Notes: generated by a model from the sequence alone, not told the origin. 46,699 bases of DNA from Rhodobacter sp. (GCA_022824145.1 JAJEAY010000179.1:1-46699); one strand, 5' to 3'. Shown: positions 18,429-27,366, numbered from the stretch's first letter. Made by a program: numbers and translations.

Positions 18429-19315
18429 CGCCCCTCGGTCCGTGGATCGAGCGCGTCGCGGAGGCCGTCTCCGACGAGATTGAAGGCAAGCGCCCAAAGG
18501 AAGATCATGAGGCCTGGAAAAGTAGAGGCCCACCACCGGCCCGACGCGATCCCGGCCTGCCCTTCGGAGACCAGCACGCCCCATTCGGCGATCCCAGCCT
18601 CCGACAATCCGATGAAGGACAGCGTCGCGCCGATCAACACGACATTGCCCATATCAAGCGTCGCCTGCACCGTCACCGGCGTCACCGCATTTGGCAGAAT
18701 GTCGCGAAGGTATATGTTGAGCTTCGTATCCCCGATCACCCGGGCCGCATCGACAAAATCGTTCTGCTTGATCTGAAGGACCTGCGCACGCATGATGCGC
18801 GCGTACTTCACCCACAGCACCACCGCGAGCGCGAGGATGATGTTGCCGAAGGACGGCCCCAGCACCGCCGCGATGGCAAGCGCGAAAATCAGTTCCGGGA
18901 TCGACAGGAACACGTCCACAAGCCGCATCAGCACCTCGTCGACCCAACCGCCGACCAGCCCGGCGATGGATCCGACAATTGTGCCAACGATCATCGTTGA
19001 GCCGACGACCAGGAGGCTCAGTTGCAACGACGTGCGGCTTCCCCAGATGACGCCGTAGAGCACGTCGCCACCCTCGTTGGTGGTTCCGAGCGGGTGACCC
19101 GGCGTCCCCGGCGGCTTTCTGACAGCACCCCAGTCGCGGGGCATCTGGTAGGGATCGGGCGAGTTCGGCTCGGAAATCCAAGGCGCGAAGATCGCCATGA
19201 TGAGCATCAGGGCAATGACGACAAGACCGATGACCGTTGCCGGGTTCGAAGCCAACCCCTGCAACACGCCGAAAAGGCGGCGCATGCGCACGCGAAAGGC
19301 GGTGTCGGCTGTCAT
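18425..19315 (-). CDS. ABC transporter permease (DppC/OppC-like)
   Basis: This 296-residue inner-membrane subunit has six predicted helices; the first is VIGLVVIALMLIMAIFAPW near residue 28. The periplasmic segment HPLGTTNEGGDVL and the ATPase-coupling EAA loop AQVLQIKQNDFVDAARVIG, followed by ILPN, are diagnostic of the DppC family. It starts two bases after the DppB-like gene stops and overlaps the DppD-like gene, so stoichiometric expression is likely. Confidence 0.93.
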   Translation of the reverse strand: MTADTAFRVRMRRLFGVLQGLASNPATVIGLVVIALMLIMAIFAPWISEPNSPDPYQMPRDWGAVRKPPGTPGHPLGTTNEGGDVLYGVIWGSRTSLQLSLLVVGSTMIVGTIVGSIAGLVGGWVDEVLMRLVDVFLSIPELIFALAIAAVLGPSFGNIILALAVVLWVKYARIMRAQVLQIKQNDFVDAARVIGDTKLNIYLRDILPNAVTPVTVQATLDMGNVVLIGATLSFIGLSEAGIAEWGVLVSEGQAGIASGRWWASTFPGLMIFLWALAFNLVGDGLRDALDPRTEGR

Positions 19316-19316
19316 G

Positions 19317-20330
19317 TCACTTTCCCAACGTCACCCGGCGATCAAGGTTCGCGTAGACCAGATCGACGATGAGGTTCACCATCAGGAAGAGGACGGAGGT
19401 GAAAAGCACATAGGTCATCAACGTCGCTTGGTCACCCCTCAGAACCGAATCCGCCATCCAACGGCCGAGGCCGGGCCATCGGTATATGATTTCAACAGTG
19501 ATGGTGCCCTGCAGCAGGAATCCAAAGGTCAGGCCGATGACCGTCACAGTCGGCACCAGCGCGTTTCGCCGGGCATGCCGCTTCAACACGATACGCTCGG
19601 CAAGTCCCTTTGCGCGGGCGGCGTCGACATAATCCTGCTGCAGTTCCTCGACCAGCGCTGAGCGCATCATCCGTGCAACGATCGCAGTCGCTCCGTAACC
19701 CAGCGTGATCGCAGGCAGGACAAGATGCCAGATCGCGTCCCAAAGGGCGGACGGACTGCCAGCCAGGATCGCATCAAGGGTATAGAGCCCAGTGGGGTGG
19801 GCAATGGACGCGAAAACTGTCGCGTCACTGCGCCCGATGGGCGCGATGCCTATATGTGCCCAGAAGACGATCAGAAGAAGAATTCCAAACCAGAACTGCG
19901 GGAGGCTCGCTCCGCTCACGGCCACGATTCGCGTCACGTGGTCTGGCAGCCGGTTCCGCCGCGCCCCGGCATATGTGCCAAGCGCGATTCCGAGGAACAG
20001 CGCCACCAGTCCCGCGGCAATGGCAAGCTCCATTGTCGCAGCGAGCTTCAGTGGGAAGACGTCCGCAACCGGGGCGGCGGCAACGCCCGACCATCCGAAA
20101 TCGCCCATGGCGATGCCTCGGGCCCAGTAGAGGTACTGGACCCAGACCGGTTTGTCCAAGTTGAAGCGCGCCTCGATCTCGGCGACTTCGTCTGGCGTCA
20201 TCTCGTGGCTGAGGTAGATCCCGACGGGCGAACCGCCCACCCGGGTCAGCGTGAATACCACGATGGACACGCCGATGATGAGAACGGGCAAGACCATCAG
20301 GCGGCGCAGGATATAGTCGCGAAGCTGCAT
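19317..20330 (-). CDS. ABC transporter permease (DppB/OppB-like)
   Basis: This 337-residue inner-membrane protein shows the DppB pattern: a first helix at residues 10-30, a long periplasmic segment, then VALFLGIALGTYAG and four more helices. The coupling loop EELQQDYVDAARAKGLAE near residue 225 fits the family, as does the C-terminal VDLVYANLDRRV. It pairs with the DppC-like permease to form the translocation channel for the solute delivered by the binding protein encoded 52 bases upstream. Confidence 0.93.
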   Translation of the reverse strand: MQLRDYILRRLMVLPVLIIGVSIVVFTLTRVGGSPVGIYLSHEMTPDEVAEIEARFNLDKPVWVQYLYWARGIAMGDFGWSGVAAAPVADVFPLKLAATMELAIAAGLVALFLGIALGTYAGARRNRLPDHVTRIVAVSGASLPQFWFGILLLIVFWAHIGIAPIGRSDATVFASIAHPTGLYTLDAILAGSPSALWDAIWHLVLPAITLGYGATAIVARMMRSALVEELQQDYVDAARAKGLAERIVLKRHARRNALVPTVTVIGLTFGFLLQGTITVEIIYRWPGLGRWMADSVLRGDQATLMTYVLFTSVLFLMVNLIVDLVYANLDRRVTLGK

Positions 20331-20382
20331 CTGCCGACCTTATTTCAATCTGGCCCGTTCCGATGTCAGGACATTCTCTGGT

Positions 20383-22035
20383 TTATTTGTCAAAGAGTGC
20401 GAATTTCAGGCTTGGGCGCGGCCACAGAGGCTGCATGGCAAAACCCTTCAGCCAGTCGCGATGCGCCATCACGATGCCCTCCTGCGCAGCGATGAGCCAC
20501 ATGGGATCCTCGTAGAGTATCGTCTGCAACTCGCTGTAGAGCACTGCGCGCTTGACAGGATCAAGCTCAACCGCTGCCTGGTCAATGAGGCTCGCGACCC
20601 TTTCGGCGTCCCTGTAGCCATTGGCAAAGCCGTGGACCTCTCCCCACTCGCCGTCGGGATGCTGGTAAGCCCGCATATAGAAGTTCGGGTCAGCTGCCGG
20701 ATCCGCGTTCTTCGCCCACATCGCATATTCAAGAGGATTCTGGGCGTGGGCATCGTCGAAGACCGACTCGGCCACTGCCAGCACATTGATGTGAAACTTC
20801 GGGTTGAGCCTCTCAATCGAATCCTTGAGTACCAGGCACATCAGCGCGAAGAGATTGCCCTCTTCGGTGATGACCGAAACAGAGAAGCCCTCGTCCCAGA
20901 CGCCGGCCTCACGGAACAGACGTTCGGCTTCGGCGTAGTTCTGCTTGGAATAGGCCGGTGCATTCGGATCGTGACCGAAGACGCCGATGGGCGTGTAGTG
21001 CGTGTTGAACGCGCCGTAGCCTGCCAACGGGCCGTTAAGGAACGCCTCGTAGTCGAATGCATGGTTGAATGCCTGGCGAATGCGCGGGTCGTGGAAGAAA
21101 TCGACCGGGATCGTGTCCTCCGATGGCAGCGCGCCTTCCGGGATGTTGAGGTTGAAGCCGATATGGAGCGGCTCAAGAAGCAACCCGCCCGAATAGATGG
21201 TCACGCCATCCACACCTTCGATGTCGGCGATGAAGGAAGGGTCGGTCTCGATGGTGTCGAACTCACCTGCACGCAGGCCAAGTACCCGGACATCCGGGTC
21301 GCCTCCGATCTCGATCCGGACGTCAAGGTTGGCGTTTTCGCCCCAGTAGCTGTCGTTGACTTCAAGCTGGATGTTCTCGTTCCGGTTCCAGGCCACGAAC
21401 TTGTACGGACCCGTCCCGACCATGTTTCCCGCCATGAATGGGTTTGGCGCGCCAGCCTCGACTCCGCCGTTCGCTTCCACCGCGTCCTGACTGACGACCG
21501 ACGCTACCATGGACACAACAACCGAGTTGAGGAAACTGGCAGATGGCTCCGAGAGCGTCACGCGGAAGGTCATGTCGTCGACCGCTTCTGTCGATGCGAC
21601 CACATCTGACAGGGCGCCGGAATTGCCCTCTGGCAGGTCCATGGTCATGGCCCGGTCCCAGGAGTACTTCACGTCATCAGCGGTGAACGCCGTGCCGTCG
21701 TGGAAAGTCACGCCTTCACGCAGCGTGAAAGTGTAGCTCATCCCGTCACTCGAAATGCCACCGTTCTCCAGGCTGGGAACCGCGACCGCCAAAGATGGAA
21801 TCAGGTCAGGACTCGCCGGTCCGATATCCAGCAGTCGGTCGTAAACCTGAAGAATCACCGTTTCGCCCCCCTCGCCCGGCTCCACCTGCGCAGGGTCAAG
21901 CGTTGTCGGCTCGTCATCGGCTGCGTGAACCAGCAGCCCCGGATTCTTCATCTGGGCCGTCGCCGCGAGCGGCACGGCAAGTGCCAGTGCAGCAATTCCG
22001 GCCTGAAGGCCATTGCGCCATCTCGTTGTCGTCAT
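20383..22035 (-). CDS. ABC transporter substrate-binding protein, family 5 (peptide/nickel/opine type)
   Basis: This 550-residue periplasmic protein has a signal peptide over residues 1-27 ending PLAATAQ. Family-5 marks are DEPTTLDPAQVE near residue 40, the motif GGISSDGMSYTFTLREGVTFHDG near 92-114 (quoted in pieces: TFTLREGV, FHDG, FTADDVKYS) and a C-terminal YSELQTILYEDPMW. The ATG at 22035 has GGAGG six bases upstream. It is the first gene of an operon of at least five intact genes plus three broken ones. The ligand cannot be read from sequence. Confidence 0.93.
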   Translation of the reverse strand: MTTTRWRNGLQAGIAALALAVPLAATAQMKNPGLLVHAADDEPTTLDPAQVEPGEGGETVILQVYDRLLDIGPASPDLIPSLAVAVPSLENGGISSDGMSYTFTLREGVTFHDGTAFTADDVKYSWDRAMTMDLPEGNSGALSDVVASTEAVDDMTFRVTLSEPSASFLNSVVVSMVASVVSQDAVEANGGVEAGAPNPFMAGNMVGTGPYKFVAWNRNENIQLEVNDSYWGENANLDVRIEIGGDPDVRVLGLRAGEFDTIETDPSFIADIEGVDGVTIYSGGLLLEPLHIGFNLNIPEGALPSEDTIPVDFFHDPRIRQAFNHAFDYEAFLNGPLAGYGAFNTHYTPIGVFGHDPNAPAYSKQNYAEAERLFREAGVWDEGFSVSVITEEGNLFALMCLVLKDSIERLNPKFHINVLAVAESVFDDAHAQNPLEYAMWAKNADPAADPNFYMRAYQHPDGEWGEVHGFANGYRDAERVASLIDQAAVELDPVKRAVLYSELQTILYEDPMWLIAAQEGIVMAHRDWLKGFAMQPLWPRPSLKFALFDK

Positions 22036-22180
22036 GTCATCCTCCCGATTGTCGTTGCAGTCGCTGGAATCCGAGCACCCTCCAGACTCTCTGTGACTGC
22101 CGCGAATACCAAGTTATGCAATCGTTTGTTCAAAAAGGGTAGCGCAATGCGGACTTCTTGTCTACAATCTTCTCACCCAA
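22036..22180. promoter_or_regulatory. Divergent promoter region between the importer operon and the FrsA-like hydrolase
   Basis: These 145 bases separate two divergent starts and include an AT-rich core at 22110-22140. On the minus strand a TTGAAC box is followed 17 bases later by GGTATT, a weak sigma-70-like match. On the plus strand TACAAT near 22160 could be a -10 box. No clear regulator palindrome was seen, and no regulator gene is adjacent. Confidence 0.35.
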
Positions 22181-23356
22181 ATGGCCCAGCATCATAATGG
22201 ACTGATTCTAATGATAAAATCCATGGACAAGCTTGAGCATCGGCCCGGAGAGGATCCATTCATCGTAACTCGTGGAGGATTTTACCGACGTTGGCTGTCA
22301 ATGATCGACGACATCGAGGAACTTGAACGCATTGTCACCACACTTGAGGGAACGACCGAGGACAAGTGGGTCCCGGTCTGGCGCGAAGTGGGTGCACGGC
22401 ATGAAGCCGAGGGTGACCGCCTGGAAGCCGAGGGAGCCGTCGAAGCCGCCAAATATCAGTTTCTATTGGCAAAAACCTATTTCGCCATCGGCCGCTTTCC
22501 GGGCGAGATTTCACCGCTCAAGGCTGAAGTCAGCGCCGATTGCGCTCGGGCCTATCGCAAGGCCTGCTCCCATCTGGACCCTCCGATGAGAGTTCTGGAT
22601 ATCGTTTGCGAAGGAAAGAGCTTCCGCGCTCATTTCAGGGCGCCAGGATCCGATTCGCCCGTTCCAGCCGTACTGATCATGTGCGGAGCCGATGTCTTCA
22701 AGGAAGACAGGGGATGGGCGGCGGAACTGGCGCTGGAAGCCGGACTCGCGTCCTTGGTGATGGACGCGCCCGGCACGGGCGAGAATCCTTTCCCGTGGGA
22801 GCCGGAATCGGTCAAGGCCTGGGTTGCCGCCGTTGATGCACTGATGGAGCGCCCTGAAGTCGACGGGAACCGAATCGGGGCCTTCGGTATCAGCAGAGGC
22901 GGCTATTCCGTCATGCAGCTTGCGGGGACGGCGCCAGAAAAGGTCAAAGCGGTGGCCGCAATTGCCGGTCATCCGTTCGGTTACGAAATGTCCGAAGAGG
23001 AGATGGCCGCAATTGCAGAGGCACGAAACCGTCGTTCAACCCATCGCTTCGGGCCGCCCGACGGGCCACCGTCCTTTTCGACCTGGTCGGTCGAGAAGGA
23101 ACGGGAGATCTTCGCCGGCTGGTCTTTGTCCTCGCTGGGCCTTGTCGAGAGAATCAACATGCCGGTCCTGATGATCAATGGCGACAATGATCATCTCGCG
23201 CCAATCGGAAATATCCACTACATGCTTGAGAGTGGGCCGGTAGGCACCCGCAGCGCAAAGGTCTACAAGGGTTCAGGTCACTGTGCGTTCGAACATCAGA
23301 CGGAATGGGGACCTGCCACTTTCCGTTGGCTAAGAAGCAAGCTATCGGCCGAATGA
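22181..23356 (+). CDS. FrsA-like / DUF1100 alpha/beta hydrolase
   Basis: This protein of up to 391 residues belongs to the group with 2,6-dihydroxypseudooxynicotine hydrolase and FrsA, which cleave C-C or ester bonds. An N-terminal helical cap domain (about residues 40-135) precedes the hydrolase core. The nucleophile is Ser238 in GAFGISRGGYS, the acid candidate is Asp in MINGDNDHLAP and the base is His in GSGHCAFEHQ. The start is uncertain: ATGs at 22181, 22211 and 22223 are in frame and none has a strong ribosome site. It diverges from the importer operon, which suggests co-regulation with it. Confidence 0.83.
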   Translation: MAQHHNGLILMIKSMDKLEHRPGEDPFIVTRGGFYRRWLSMIDDIEELERIVTTLEGTTEDKWVPVWREVGARHEAEGDRLEAEGAVEAAKYQFLLAKTYFAIGRFPGEISPLKAEVSADCARAYRKACSHLDPPMRVLDIVCEGKSFRAHFRAPGSDSPVPAVLIMCGADVFKEDRGWAAELALEAGLASLVMDAPGTGENPFPWEPESVKAWVAAVDALMERPEVDGNRIGAFGISRGGYSVMQLAGTAPEKVKAVAAIAGHPFGYEMSEEEMAAIAEARNRRSTHRFGPPDGPPSFSTWSVEKEREIFAGWSLSSLGLVERINMPVLMINGDNDHLAPIGNIHYMLESGPVGTRSAKVYKGSGHCAFEHQTEWGPATFRWLRSKLSAE

Positions 23357-24330
23357 CCGCAAAGCGGGCCCCTTCAATGCAGCGCCAGACAGGCCGAACC
23401 CACGTTCGCTCACGATCAAGCAACGTGAGAGCGCCCTTCAGACATGACGCCTCTGCATTGTCTGAATCGGTTTATTGCGGGGCGTGAATTTTCTTCACCC
23501 GGACTTGGGTGATTCGCATGTCCGATATGTCGCTGAAAGCCCAACTGGTGTCGCTTTCAGAGTCTGCCGCCTTCCGCGGCCACCCACATCCGCGACCGAT
23601 GCCAAGGAGCGAAAACAGTGCGCATTTTCAATGTCCTGATGGAGTTCCGTCCTATCCCATCTTTACCAAGTGCGGCCGCAAATTCAGACGACCATTGAAG
23701 CAACATTGGCGGTTTTAACCGGTTCAGAAGTTCGGAAATTCAATGATTTCAATGGGTAGCCGGATCTCGGGTCCGTTTGCAGCGCTATTTTCCGGGGTCC
23801 GGTCCTTCCGCCCTTCCGAGGATCGGGATAGCCTGCTGCCCATGTTCATCCGCTCCACAGGAACGGGCGTCGCGCCCGACGCCCGCAGGACCGTCGTCTG
23901 AAAGCCGGTCCGCAATCCATGCGAAACGCAGCCTGAACAGACATGGCACTCACTTTGCAGTGCCACTCAGACTTCCATACCATTGTTTGAAAACGATATT
24001 TTTCACTAGATGTTAAAGATGGGCTAGATCGGGCGGGGGCGTCATGATGCAGGAAAGCGCTGCAAAGTTCCTGTTCCCGCGGAGGAAACCCTTCGAGGCG
24101 CCCAAACCCCGCATGCTCTTTTCCCGGGTCGATGCCGGGATCCAGCGCGAGCCTCAGCGCCATGGTCGATGACCTGTTCGCTGCGATGATGGCAGGATCC
24201 TGCTTGCCCGCAAGACCGCCATCGTCGATCCTGATCAAGCGGCCACGTATGCCAGCATAGATCTCGCTCCACCTCCGACGAGCGAGAAAGTGACCCTCAT
24301 CTGACAGCTCGCGGATCGGACACTGGTAGC

Positions 24331-24362
24331 GTCTCTTGCCGAGTTTGTCTCTTGCCGAGTTT
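24331..24362. repeat. Perfect 16-bp tandem duplication
   Basis: The 16 bases GTCTCTTGCCGAGTTT occur twice in direct succession with no spacer. The unit length is not a multiple of three, so it would shift any frame read through it. This looks like a recent replication-slippage event in decayed sequence. Confidence 0.8.
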
Positions 24363-24909
24363 GGCCTCTGCAAGCCGTTGTAATTCCGTTTGCCAAAAAT
24401 GCGCCTGCTAAAGATGGGTTAACGCCGCCAATCGCGACATCCCGGTGAGGGTGTATCCGGATTTTTCCCGCTTAGGCCGTCTGCTTTCAGTCAAACAGGT
24501 CGGTTATCAGGTTATTCATCGAACGGCACCTGAGTGCCATGATGCTGTCAGCGTCCTTGGGTGCCCAGCAGCGGTCCATTTTACGGATTCAGGGCAGGAA
24601 ACGAATCACTTCGCAGGTCTCTGTTCAGAATCGTGGGGAACCCCGGATACACCCTCTTGGCAATCGTGTCTTCACATCGGCACTGTCACAACGAAGACAG
24701 GCCTCCGCCTCGCTGTTGGGACGGCAGGTAAGGAAATACCCACATGGTGATGATTCGATCTGTGACACTATGCTGTGTCATGGGTCGGAAACTCGACCAG
24801 ATATGCTCCAGAGACGGCAGCCAGCGCGGTTTGCGGGCACAAACCACCAGAACCGAAACGATTATGCGAGATTTTCTAGCCAAAACAGAGAAGAGACCGC
24901 TTGCAATCA

Positions 24910-24926
24910 TTTATCAAAATGATAAA
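24910..24926. promoter_or_regulatory. Inverted repeat, candidate operator of the toxin-antitoxin operon
   Basis: TTTATC and GATAAA form a perfect 6-bp inverted repeat with a 5-base AAAAT spacer, 27 bases upstream of the toxin start. HTH antitoxins of this kind commonly bind palindromes over their own promoter, so this is a plausible autoregulatory site (inference). It could also be chance in an AT-rich spot. Confidence 0.35.
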
Positions 24927-24952
24927 CGAATACGCAGGACAGTCCTGCAGAA

Positions 24953-25300
24953 ATGCGGTTGAAGCACGCCAGAGACAATGGCCAGCCGTGGCTTCCTAGC
25001 AAAGCTACAGACCGAATCAGAAGGATGGCGGCAGACCGCCAACGTGACGTCAGTTTCACCAAACACGCTTCGGAACGGATAGCGGAGCGTAGCCTAATCA
25101 TGTCGGATGTGCTTTGGGTGCTTCGAACAGGTTTTGTGCACGATCCGGGGAAGGAGTCGACAGTGAACGAGCTGTATAAGTACGGAATCGAGGGGATACC
25201 CCCGAATTCGCTAGCTCGTGCAATCAAGATCATTGTGGTGCCAGATGAAGTTCGAAATCAGGTAAAGATCATCACCGTGATGTGGAAGAGCCAATCATGA
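24953..25300 (+). CDS. DUF4258-type toxin-like protein
   Basis: This protein of up to 115 residues matches the DUF4258 family of small putative RNase toxins related to the RelE/MqsR-like group. The hallmark SFTKHASERIAERSL lies near residue 34, followed by DVLWVLRTG and the core IIVVPDEVRNQVKIITVMW. In this family the N-terminal stretch before the His-Ala-x-x-R motif varies, so the ATG at 24953 is kept; an ATG at 25025 is the alternative, but its purine-rich site abuts it. The antitoxin gene follows after nine bases, the usual toxin-first order for this pair. Confidence 0.82.
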   Translation: MRLKHARDNGQPWLPSKATDRIRRMAADRQRDVSFTKHASERIAERSLIMSDVLWVLRTGFVHDPGKESTVNELYKYGIEGIPPNSLARAIKIIVVPDEVRNQVKIITVMWKSQS

Positions 25301-25309
25301 GAGGACGAG

Positions 25310-25762
25310 ATGGCCGTATACCACTACACCGAATGCGGGCTGAACAATGTGTACGTTGAAGTTACGGCGTTGTGCAAGGATCATGCCAGCGGGGACATGG
25401 TGACAATTCCAGCAATTGGGCAATTGCACCAAGTGATCGCGGAAGGAATCGTGACACACCCGGCAAAGATGACGGGTCAGGAACTAAGGTTCCTTCGGAG
25501 CGAAATGGGCCTGACGCAGGCTCAGATGGCAAAGTTCCTTAAGGTGACGCTGCTGACTGTTAGCCGCTGGGAAAGGAACGAAACGCCGGTCAAGGATACA
25601 GCAGAGATGCTGGTCCGGCTCATGGCTGCGCAGCGGCTCCAACTGGAAGTTGACCTGGATGTCGAGTCAGTTTCGGAAAAGGTGACCGAGGGAGCGCTTA
25701 TCCACGAAATCCGCATCAAGGGCAGCGAAGAGGGACAGTACCGGTTGCTGGAAGCTGCTTGA
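25310..25762 (+). CDS. HTH (XRE/YiaG-like) antitoxin partner of the DUF4258 toxin
   Basis: This 150-residue protein has two parts. The N-terminal domain opens with VYHYTECGLNNVYVEV, a hallmark of the antitoxin family found next to DUF4258 genes. An XRE-type helix-turn-helix follows at about residues 60-100 (RFLRSEMGLTQAQMAKFL, then VTLLTVSRWERNE). The C-terminal tail is acidic. It should bind both the toxin and the operon promoter. A site GAGAGGACGAG precedes the ATG at 25310. A decayed copy lies at 11127-11510. Confidence 0.88.
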   Translation: MAVYHYTECGLNNVYVEVTALCKDHASGDMVTIPAIGQLHQVIAEGIVTHPAKMTGQELRFLRSEMGLTQAQMAKFLKVTLLTVSRWERNETPVKDTAEMLVRLMAAQRLQLEVDLDVESVSEKVTEGALIHEIRIKGSEEGQYRLLEAA

Positions 25763-25810
25763 CACGGAAGTAAGTGTGCCCTGCCTGAACTTTGCGGGGC
25801 ACTCCGTGTC
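25761..25810 (+). terminator. Long nested hairpin at the end of the toxin-antitoxin operon
   Basis: Outer arms GACACGGA and TCCGTGTC pair perfectly (8 bp). Inside them GTGCCC and GGGCAC form a second 6-bp stem, and one further mismatch extends it. The structure begins inside the antitoxin stop codon and is followed by TTCTCCCTG. It is a good terminator candidate, though without a long T run. Confidence 0.5.
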
Positions 25811-26148
25811 TTCTCCCTGAACTAGTCCAGCATGCCTGGCGTATGAAGTTCCTGCCCTACGCCAGACCGGAGCGGATAATCGGCTTAGGTTGATGGCGTT
25901 CGCGCGTTTTGCCAGCAAATATGCGGGCGAAACCGCGCAGTTGTTCGAATTGGATGGCTGCTCGGTTCGCCTCGCTGCGGGGAGACGAACACTCGGGCGA
26001 AAAGGTATAGGCACTGGAAGGTATGCGGCTTCGAGCCGGAGGACTCCTTATTCTTGGTGTTTCGTCCTGCCATAGCTTGGCAATGCGCAAACAGACAGAG
26101 TTCCGCCGGAAGTGAGGGCGTCACAAAGCAGTCGATGCACCGCCGCTG
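25811..26148. other. Intergenic stretch, nothing recognised
   Basis: Between the toxin-antitoxin hairpin and rnhA only short overlapping open frames are present. None looks like a known family. Confidence 0.5.
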
Positions 26149-26742
26149 TCAGGCTGTCGTCCGCCGATTCCGCGTTCCTCCACCAGTGCTGGCGGCCCCG
26201 TGATTTCGGTTCCTCTTTGCCAGTCCGCAGTCAGCTTCGGTCGGCTTGCAGTCGCCTATTGCTTTCGTGCGTTGGCCTTTGTCGGAGCGCTTGGGCATAA
26301 ACGGCTTCATTCCCTGTCGCGCAAGTTCGTCGGCACGTTCATTGCCTGCATGGCCCGCATGCCCCTTGATCCATTTCCAGGTCACCTGGTTCCGCGATTG
26401 CGCGTCGTCCAAGGCCCGCCAGAGTTCCACGTTCTTGACCGGCTTCCTCGATGAAGTGATCCAGCCGTTGTTCTTCCACCCGTGAATCCAGCTGGTGATG
26501 CCGTTCTTTACATAGGCGCTGTCTGTGATGACGGTGATGGCGCTCGGCTTGGTAAGGGCGTCCAGCGCTGAAATAACCGCCGTGAGCTCCATACGGTTGT
26601 TCGTCGTATTCCGGTCGCCGCCGCAAAGCTCGCGGGTCTTCAGCAAGCGGTCGCCGTCGTATGCCTCAAGCAGGACGCCCCAACCGCCCGGCCCCGGATT
26701 TCCGCTGCAGGCTCCGTCGGTGTAGGCGATGATATCAGGCAT
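26149..26742 (-). CDS. rnhA: Ribonuclease HI
   Basis: RNase HI cuts the RNA strand of RNA-DNA hybrids, removing primers and R-loops. All catalytic residues are seen: Asp9 in [16 protein letters not shown], Glu52 in NNRMELTAV, Asp74 in VITDSAYV, and His128 and Asp138 in [16 protein letters not shown]. At 197 residues it is about 45 longer than the usual 150; the extra C-terminal part (from about residue 150) is polar, low in hydrophobics and probably disordered, perhaps from loss of the original stop. Its first codons overlap the methyltransferase gene by eight bases, so the two form an operon. Confidence 0.93.
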   Translation of the reverse strand: MPDIIAYTDGACSGNPGPGGWGVLLEAYDGDRLLKTRELCGGDRNTTNNRMELTAVISALDALTKPSAITVITDSAYVKNGITSWIHGWKNNGWITSSRKPVKNVELWRALDDAQSRNQVTWKWIKGHAGHAGNERADELARQGMKPFMPKRSDKGQRTKAIGDCKPTEADCGLAKRNRNHGAASTGGGTRNRRTTA

Positions 26743-27316
26743 GGGCGAACATTGTTATCCAGTCCTCGACATCGCCGGAGAGGCCCTTTCCCGAACCCAA
26801 GCGGGATGCGCCTGGCACGAATCCCACGTCCACAAGCAAAGTGCGCAGTTCATCCTCAGTGCAATAGGTATAGTGCCGTCCCAATCGGTCGATCTTTTCG
26901 CCGGTGCCCAGTTTCATGCCAACAAACAGGGGACCACCGGTTTCACAGATGGAATGAAGTGCTTCCATATGCCGGGGCAGATCGGCGCGAGGGGCGTGCA
27001 GCAGCGAAAAACTTGCCCATATGCCGCCCACCGGGCCGAACTCCGGAATGTCGTCAAAAGTCGCATGCACTGCGTTGACGCCGTCGTGACGTGAGGCTCG
27101 CTTCACCATCTCGGCGGATCCGTCAACCGCCAGCACTTCGAATCCTGCTTCCGCAATGCGGGCAGCGTGGTGGCCGGGCCCACACCCCAGATCAAGAATC
27201 CTTGCCGGAGGCGTGATGTCCTTGATGAATTGCGCAAGCTCAGCCGACGGGGACTTCGCGACCAGCTCCACATATTCGTCGGCCATTCGATCGTAGACCT
27301 GGAGCGTCCCGTTCAT
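26735..27316 (-). CDS. Class I SAM-dependent methyltransferase
   Basis: This 193-residue protein has a Rossmann methyltransferase fold. Motif I is [18 protein letters not shown] near residue 41, the acidic end of strand 2 is LAVDGS, and a motif like [15 protein letters not shown] near residue 100 matches motif IV and post-IV. No target-recognition region is evident, so the substrate is unknown. It is encoded directly upstream of rnhA with an 8-base overlap. Confidence 0.85.
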   Translation of the reverse strand: MNGTLQVYDRMADEYVELVAKSPSAELAQFIKDITPPARILDLGCGPGHHAARIAEAGFEVLAVDGSAEMVKRASRHDGVNAVHATFDDIPEFGPVGGIWASFSLLHAPRADLPRHMEALHSICETGGPLFVGMKLGTGEKIDRLGRHYTYCTEDELRTLLVDVGFVPGASRLGSGKGLSGDVEDWITMFAHA

Positions 27317-27336
27317 GTTTGATCCCTAGAATTGCG

Positions 27337-27366
27337 AAATGGCAGCCCGGAGTCCGCCTGCCATTT
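27337..27366 (-). terminator. Intrinsic-type terminator downstream of the NYN gene
   Basis: A perfect 9-bp stem (AAATGGCAG/CTGCCATTT) with a 12-base loop lies 57 bases after the stop of the NYN-domain gene and just before the methyltransferase start. Read on the minus strand, the stem ends in ATTT and has A residues on the other side, as in bidirectional intrinsic terminators. Confidence 0.5.

Larger units (their letters stand above)
23357..24952. other. Gene-poor stretch of about 1.6 kb
   Basis: No family was recognised on either strand. Open frames here are short, overlap on both strands and lack the strong G/C third-position bias of the real genes. It holds a perfect 16-bp tandem duplication (24331-24362), an imperfect 15-bp direct repeat (24012-24026 and 24407-24421, two mismatches) and two inverted repeats upstream of the toxin gene. 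It may be the remains of deleted or decayed mobile DNA (inference). Confidence 0.5.

Noticed and set aside
20461-21609. 382-residue open frame on the plus strand
   Set aside because: It is antisense to the substrate-binding protein gene; its length comes from the high GC content, and it has no family resemblance.
23846-24373. 175-residue open frame on the minus strand in the gene-poor island
   Set aside because: It has no recognisable motif, an odd composition and no ribosome site, and the tandem duplication sits at its 5' end; not supported as a gene.
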